64,000 bases of DNA from positions 1-64,000 of the forward strand of contig NZ_LXEP01000034.1 in assembly GCF_001654835.1 (NCBI RefSeq), read 5' to 3'. Position 1 is the first letter of the stretch; each line of letters opens with the position of its first letter. Both the position numbers and the translations under genes were made by a program. This document shows, in pieces, positions 59,699 through 64,000 of this stretch. The notes under the pieces were generated by a model, which worked only from the letters and a program-made list of their open reading frames with translations, had not been told where the DNA came from and ran no database searches. This stretch comes from Buttiauxella gaviniae ATCC 51604 (GTDB taxonomy: Bacteria; Pseudomonadota; Gammaproteobacteria; Enterobacterales; Enterobacteriaceae).

Positions 59699-62086
59699 AT
59701 GAAATTCAGTGAACTCTGGTTACGCGAATGGGTAAACCCAGCCAACAGTAGTGAAGAGCTTTCCGGTCAAATTACTATGGCTGGTCTTGAAGTTGATGGT
59801 GTTGATGCCGTTGCGGGCGAATTCAACGGTGTGGTTGTGGGTGAAGTGGTTGAGTGCGGCCAACATCCAAACGCTGACAAATTGCGTGTAACAAAAGTTA
59901 ATGTCGGTGGCGACCGTCTGTTAGACATCGTTTGTGGTGCACCAAATTGCCGTCAGGGCCTGAAGGTTGCTGTGGCAACCGTTGGTGCTGTGTTGCCTGG
60001 CGATTTCAAAATTAAAGCTGCAAAACTGCGTGGGGAGCCATCAGAAGGCATGCTCTGCTCATTCTCCGAGCTGGGTATTTCCGATGACCATAACGGTATT
60101 ATTGAGCTGCCGCTGGATGCGCCGATTGGTACTGACATCCGCGAATACCTGAAGCTTGACGACAACACTATCGAAATCAGCGTAACGCCAAACCGTGCCG
60201 ATTGCCTCGGTATCATCGGTGTTGCCCGTGATGTTGCGGTTGTGAACCAACTGCCATTAAACGTGCCAGAAATAGTTACTGTCGCGGCGTCTATTACCGA
60301 CACGCTGCCAATTCGTGTCGATGCGCCTGAAGCATGTCCACGTTACTTGGGTCGTGTGGTTAAAGGTATCAACGTCAAAGCGCCTACGCCGCTGTGGATG
60401 AAAGAAAAACTGCGTCGTTGCGGTATTCGTTCTATCGATGCGGTAGTTGACGTAACTAACTACGTGCTGCTGGAACTCGGCCAACCGATGCATGCGTTCG
60501 ATAAAGACCGCATTGAAGGTGGCATCGTTGTACGTATGGCAGAAGAGGGCGAAACCCTGACACTGCTTGATGGTAACGAAGCGAAGTTGAATGCCGATAC
60601 TCTGGTCATTGCTGACCACAACAAAGCGCTGGCAATGGGCGGCATCTTTGGTGGTGAACATTCTGGTGTGAATGATGAAACCCAGAACGTACTGCTTGAG
60701 TGCGCATTCTTCAGCCCACTGTCTATTACCGGCCGCGCGCGCCGCCATGGCTTGCATACCGATGCTTCTCATCGTTATGAGCGTGGTGTGGATTCAGCGT
60801 TGCAGTACAAAGCAATGGAACGTGCTACTCGTCTGTTGATCGATATCTGTGGCGGTGAAGCAGGCCCGGTAATTGATGTGACTAATGAAGCACATCTGCC
60901 AAAAGCTGCCACAATTACTCTGCGTCGCAGCAAGCTGGACCGTCTGATTGGCTATCATATTGCAGATGTACAGGTTGGTGATATTCTGCGTCGTCTGGGC
61001 TGCGAAGTGACTGAAGGTGATAACCAGTGGACGGCAGTGGCTCCAAGCTGGCGCTTTGATATGCAGATTGAAGAAGATCTGGTTGAAGAAGTGGCGCGCG
61101 TTTATGGTTACAACAGCATTCCTAACGAGCCTGTTCAAGCGGGTCTGATCATGGGTACTCACCGTGAAGCTGACCTTTCGCTCAAGCGTGTGAAAACAAT
61201 GCTGGTCGATAAAGGCTACCAGGAAGTGATCACCTACAGCTTTGTTGATCCTAAAGTTCAACAACTGTTGCACCCGGGTGAAGAAAATCTGATTTTGCCA
61301 AGCCCAATTTCCAGCGAAATGTCAGCAATGCGTTTGTCCCTGCTGACCGGTCTGCTCAATACAGTGGTTTATAACCAAAACCGCCAGCAGGCGCGTGTGC
61401 GCATCTTTGAGTCAGGTTTACGCTTTGTTCCTGATACGCAGGCAGACCTGGGTATTCGTCAGGATCTTATGCTGGCTGGTGCGATCTGTGGTAACCGCTA
61501 CGAAGAGCATTGGGATCTGGCGCGTAACACCGTCGACTTCTATGATTTGAAGGGCGATCTGGAAGCAGTTCTGGATCTGACCGGTAAACTTTCAGACATC
61601 GAATTTAAAGCAGCAAGCAACCCAGCCTTGCATCCTGGCCAAAGTGCTGCCATTTATTTAGGTGGGGAATACGTTGGTTTCATTGGTGTTGTGCACCCGG
61701 AACTTGAACGTAAGCTTTCACTCAATGGTCGTACACTGGTGTTCGAAGTACTGTGGAACAAGCTTGCAGACCGCGCTGTGCCTGAGTCTAAAGAGATTTC
61801 TCGTTTCCCTGCGAACCGTCGTGACATTGCAGTTGTGGTTGCAGAAAACGTTCCCGCAGCAGATATTTTGGCAGAGTGTAAGAAAGTTGGCGCAAATCAG
61901 GTAGTTGGCGTAAACTTGTTTGATGTGTACCGTGGTAAAGGTGTAGCCGAAGGTTATAAGAGCCTTGCCATAAGCCTTATCCTGCAGGATACGGGCCGTA
62001 CACTCGAAGAAGAGGAGATGGCCGCTACCGTTGCAAAATGTGTAGAGGCATTAAAAGAGCGATTCCAGGCATCATTGAGGGATTGA
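59699..62086 (+). CDS. pheT: Phenylalanyl-tRNA synthetase beta subunit
   Basis: The 795-residue subunit equals E. coli. An N-terminal tRNA-binding EMAP-like domain ([20 protein letters not shown]) and the B3/B4 editing module ([10 protein letters not shown] region) are followed by B5, a catalytic-like domain ([13 protein letters not shown]), and a C-terminal ferredoxin-fold anticodon domain ([12 protein letters not shown], then [12 protein letters not shown]). It edits Tyr mischarged on Phe tRNA. ihfA begins four bases downstream. Confidence 0.97.
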
Positions 62087-62090
62087 ACGT

Positions 62091-62390
62091 ATGGCGCTTA
62101 CAAAAGCTGAAATGTCAGAATATCTGTTTGATAAGCTAGGGCTTAGCAAACGTGATGCTAAAGAGTTGGTAGAACTGTTTTTCGAAGAGATCCGTCGCGC
62201 TTTGGAAAACGGCGAGCAGGTTAAACTATCAGGCTTTGGTAATTTTGACTTACGCGATAAAAACCAACGTCCCGGGCGTAACCCGAAGACTGGTGAAGAT
62301 ATTCCTATCACGGCACGCCGTGTAGTGACCTTCCGACCTGGTCAGAAGTTGAAGAGTAGGGTTGAAAACGCGTCGCCGAAAGACGAGTAA
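62091..62390 (+). CDS. ihfA: Integration host factor alpha subunit
   Basis: The 99-residue DNA-bending protein of the HU/IHF family ([40 protein letters not shown]) has the beta-arm with the intercalating Pro in [10 protein letters not shown]. It pairs with IhfB. As in E. coli it is last in the pheST operon and probably also has a promoter inside pheT. Confidence 0.97.
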
Positions 62391-62402
62391 CCTGAATTAA
62401 CC

Positions 62403-62430
62403 AAAAAGGCCGCTTTAGCGGCCTTTTTCT
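62403..62430 (+). terminator. Terminator of the pheST-ihfA operon
   Basis: AAAAAGGCCGC and GCGGCCTTTTT pair with a TTTA loop, then CTTTG. Its symmetry allows use by the minus-strand gene as well. Confidence 0.92.
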
Positions 62431-62483
62431 TTGCTTAAAATCCAGCAATTCATCTCATTTTAATGCTGCAGCAAGAACTATCT

Positions 62484-63425
62484 CTATGCCAGATTCGCAA
62501 TTTGCGTCGCCATATCATCCAGTAACTGGAAGCGGCGACGATATTCCGCCCGTTTCTTACTGGCGATGCTCTCAAGAGTTTTTCGTTCCAACTGCAAAGG
62601 AAGCTGCCAACGGCATGCGTTGTTTTTTACACCTTCAATGGATTGCCAGAAATCATCATAACTTGCGTGGAAATGGCGGCCTTTACTTAACCGGTAACGC
62701 AACGCCCGGAAGACATGACCATTATCGCTGACGCCATAAACGCTGGAAATTCCGCTCCGGGCTGCAAATTGCCAGATAAACTCCATCAGCAGACGTTTAG
62801 GGAACAGACCATAGCAGGCTCGTGTTGCCTGCTTTATTACCTCATGAGGTACTTCCCGTCTTGGCCCCTGTAGGCCACCAATTACAAGCTGCCATTGGTC
62901 TTTGGCGCGTAAAACGCTAAAAGTGAGGCTGGCGAGCACGTGTTGGTTGCCGTCCCGAAGCCACAGTGTACTTTCCCCTTCACGTTCGGCACTTCCTGCA
63001 CAAGAAGACGAGAGCGAAAAATGACTGTCATCTTTTCCTGTAAGGGTCACCAGTTTTTTTTCTTGTCCCGCAATTAATGCGCCGGCCAACTGCTTCGATG
63101 ATAATGAGTCCACGAACTGATAATGCCCGATCACCGCATCAGCACGTTGGTTGGCGTTTAATCCCCGAACTAAATATTGACGATGTGGTTTACTTGGTAA
63201 TGTTATTTGCGCCTTTAACATCTGCTCAAAATCAGGTCGCAGTGCAAGACTCTCAAGCATCCGGCGAGTGGGTGAGTAGAAGAGGGCAGTGCGCATCATA
63301 AATTTAAGTCGATAATTACGCTTATGCCATATTGCACCCGGGCGCAGTTTTCCTGTAATGAGATCAGAAATAAGGTTTCTGTCGGGAGTTCGCAGATATG
63401 TATTTTGCAGAGTGTTGTCAGACAC
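62484..63425 (-). CDS. VirK/YbjX-family (DUF535) protein
   Basis: The 313-residue protein belongs to the DUF535 family with Shigella VirK and Salmonella YbjX (WLRDGNQHVLASLTFSVL, IGGLQGPRREVPHEVIKQAT, CYGLFPKRLLMEFIWQFA, SSVYGVSDNGHVFRALRYR). Relatives are linked to resistance to cationic peptides and to PhoP or envelope control; the mechanism is unknown. It is inserted between ihfA and btuC, which are adjacent in E. coli. GGAAAGG precedes the ATG. Confidence 0.85.
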   Translation of the reverse strand: MSDNTLQNTYLRTPDRNLISDLITGKLRPGAIWHKRNYRLKFMMRTALFYSPTRRMLESLALRPDFEQMLKAQITLPSKPHRQYLVRGLNANQRADAVIGHYQFVDSLSSKQLAGALIAGQEKKLVTLTGKDDSHFSLSSSCAGSAEREGESTLWLRDGNQHVLASLTFSVLRAKDQWQLVIGGLQGPRREVPHEVIKQATRACYGLFPKRLLMEFIWQFAARSGISSVYGVSDNGHVFRALRYRLSKGRHFHASYDDFWQSIEGVKNNACRWQLPLQLERKTLESIASKKRAEYRRRFQLLDDMATQIANLA

Positions 63426-63784
63426 GGTAATTACCTTTCCTTGAATTTTTATTTATTTTAATCCCTGCAGTCTGCAATGATCACGCCTTGCCTCCTTATA
63501 ATCACACTTCGTTTATTCTCGATTTAATATTCTTAATGCCTATGATAAACAATGGTTATTTATTAAATAATTACAAAGCTAATTATGACGTGGTGGGGTT
63601 TTATGATCACTGTGGTTGGTTATATATGGTAGTGAAGCCATCCGTGCTATTTCCTCCGTAAATTATTATCTATTTACCTTTCATATATTATTACGAGCGT
63701 AGAATAGAAGAAATCTCACGCGCAGACCCGCGCGCTTCCTTTAGCGCTTGTCGAATGTAGGAAACTCCCCGTAAAATCAGTTGC
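63426..63784. other. Divergent region between the VirK-like gene and btuC
   Basis: These 359 bases carry no gene I can support. An AT-rich middle part (63530-63590) and a GC-rich stretch (63717-63755, CACGCGCAGACCCGCGCGC) stand out and may belong to the two promoters. Confidence 0.4.
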
Positions 63785-64000
63785 ATGAATTCTCTCTCAT
63801 CGGATCTTTCCAAGCAGATGCTCACTTTTGTCGCTCAACAACGCCGCCACGAACGCCGTTGGCTACTTGCATTGTTTGCCACAATGTTGGGGATGGTGGT
63901 GCTGAGTTTAAGCGCCGGGGACCAGTGGTTTGCTCCTCAACACTGGATGCGTGAGGATGCACAGTTGTTCATCTGGCAGATCCGTATGCCCCGTACCTTA
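63785..64000 (+). CDS. btuC: Vitamin B12 ABC transporter permease BtuC (partial, cut by the window edge)
   Basis: The last 72 codons before the right edge encode the start of BtuC, the inner-membrane permease that imports cobalamin with BtuD and BtuF. RRWLLALFATMLGMVVLSLS is the first membrane segment, followed by SAGDQWFAPQHW and WQIRMPRTL, as in E. coli (SLCAGEQWISPGDW, WQIRLPRTL). The frame opens at 63785; the E. coli start aligns with the later ATG at 63818 (MLTFVAQQRR). The start choice is open. Location after ihfA is as in E. coli, apart from the VirK-like insertion. Confidence 0.9.
   Translation, partial: MNSLSSDLSKQMLTFVAQQRRHERRWLLALFATMLGMVVLSLSAGDQWFAPQHWMREDAQLFIWQIRMPRTL

Overview
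The window is chromosomal DNA from a member of the Enterobacteriaceae. Most genes match Escherichia/Salmonella genes in sequence and order: ydjA-selD-topB-ynjH-nudG-ynjA, ynjF-ynjE-ynjDCB, xthA-astCADBE-spy, nadE-osmE-katE-cedA, tcyP-ydjM-hxpB-yniB, yniA-ydiZ-pfkB-ydiY and thrS-infC-rpmI-rplT-pheM-pheST-ihfA-btuC. Several blocks are absent from E. coli at these places, so the source is a relative outside Escherichia (a Buttiauxella-, Kluyvera- or Cedecea-like genus is a guess).

Bases 1 to 7600 are an accessory, partly decaying segment. It holds a truncated aldo/keto reductase, a fused remnant joining a YciF-like N-terminus to the tail of a manganese catalase, four small YmgB/AriR/YcgZ-family genes around the repressor gene bluR with an array of TGTACA sites, yjbJ, a LysR gene without its DNA-binding domain, and abutting fragments of IS630- and IS110-family transposases.

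Bases 7600 to 27300 are core genome: selenium metabolism (selD), topoisomerase III, the ynj transporter and sulfurtransferase genes, exonuclease III, and the arginine succinyltransferase operon astCADBE behind a good sigma-54 promoter, ending at spy. Bases 27300 to 35600 are a complete histidine-utilisation cluster (hutG, hutI, hutF, hutD, hutC, hutH, hutU). It uses the five-step route through formimidoylglutamate deiminase (HutF) and N-formylglutamate deformylase, with HutC-type operators in both divergent promoter regions. ERIC repeats or deleted derivatives flank selD, hutU and osmE.

Bases 35700 to 46300 hold yddG-like, nadE, osmE, katE, cedA, a Sel1-repeat gene, tcyP, the SOS gene ydjM, an orphan kduD, hxpB and yniB. 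Between yniB and yniA lies an inserted four-gene operon (46367-50546, minus strand). It encodes a DeoR-type helix-turn-helix fused to a ribokinase-like kinase, a Tsx-like outer-membrane channel, a divergent nucleoside hydrolase and a divergent concentrative nucleoside transporter. It reads as a self-contained import, cleavage and phosphorylation system for an unusual nucleoside, and is the best candidate here for an undescribed system.

Bases 50900 to 64000 return to core genome: yniA, ydiZ, pfkB, ydiY, a small exported protein, then the translation cluster thrS to ihfA with its classical RNA control elements (thrS operator, infC AUU start, pheM attenuator), a VirK/YbjX gene and the first part of btuC.
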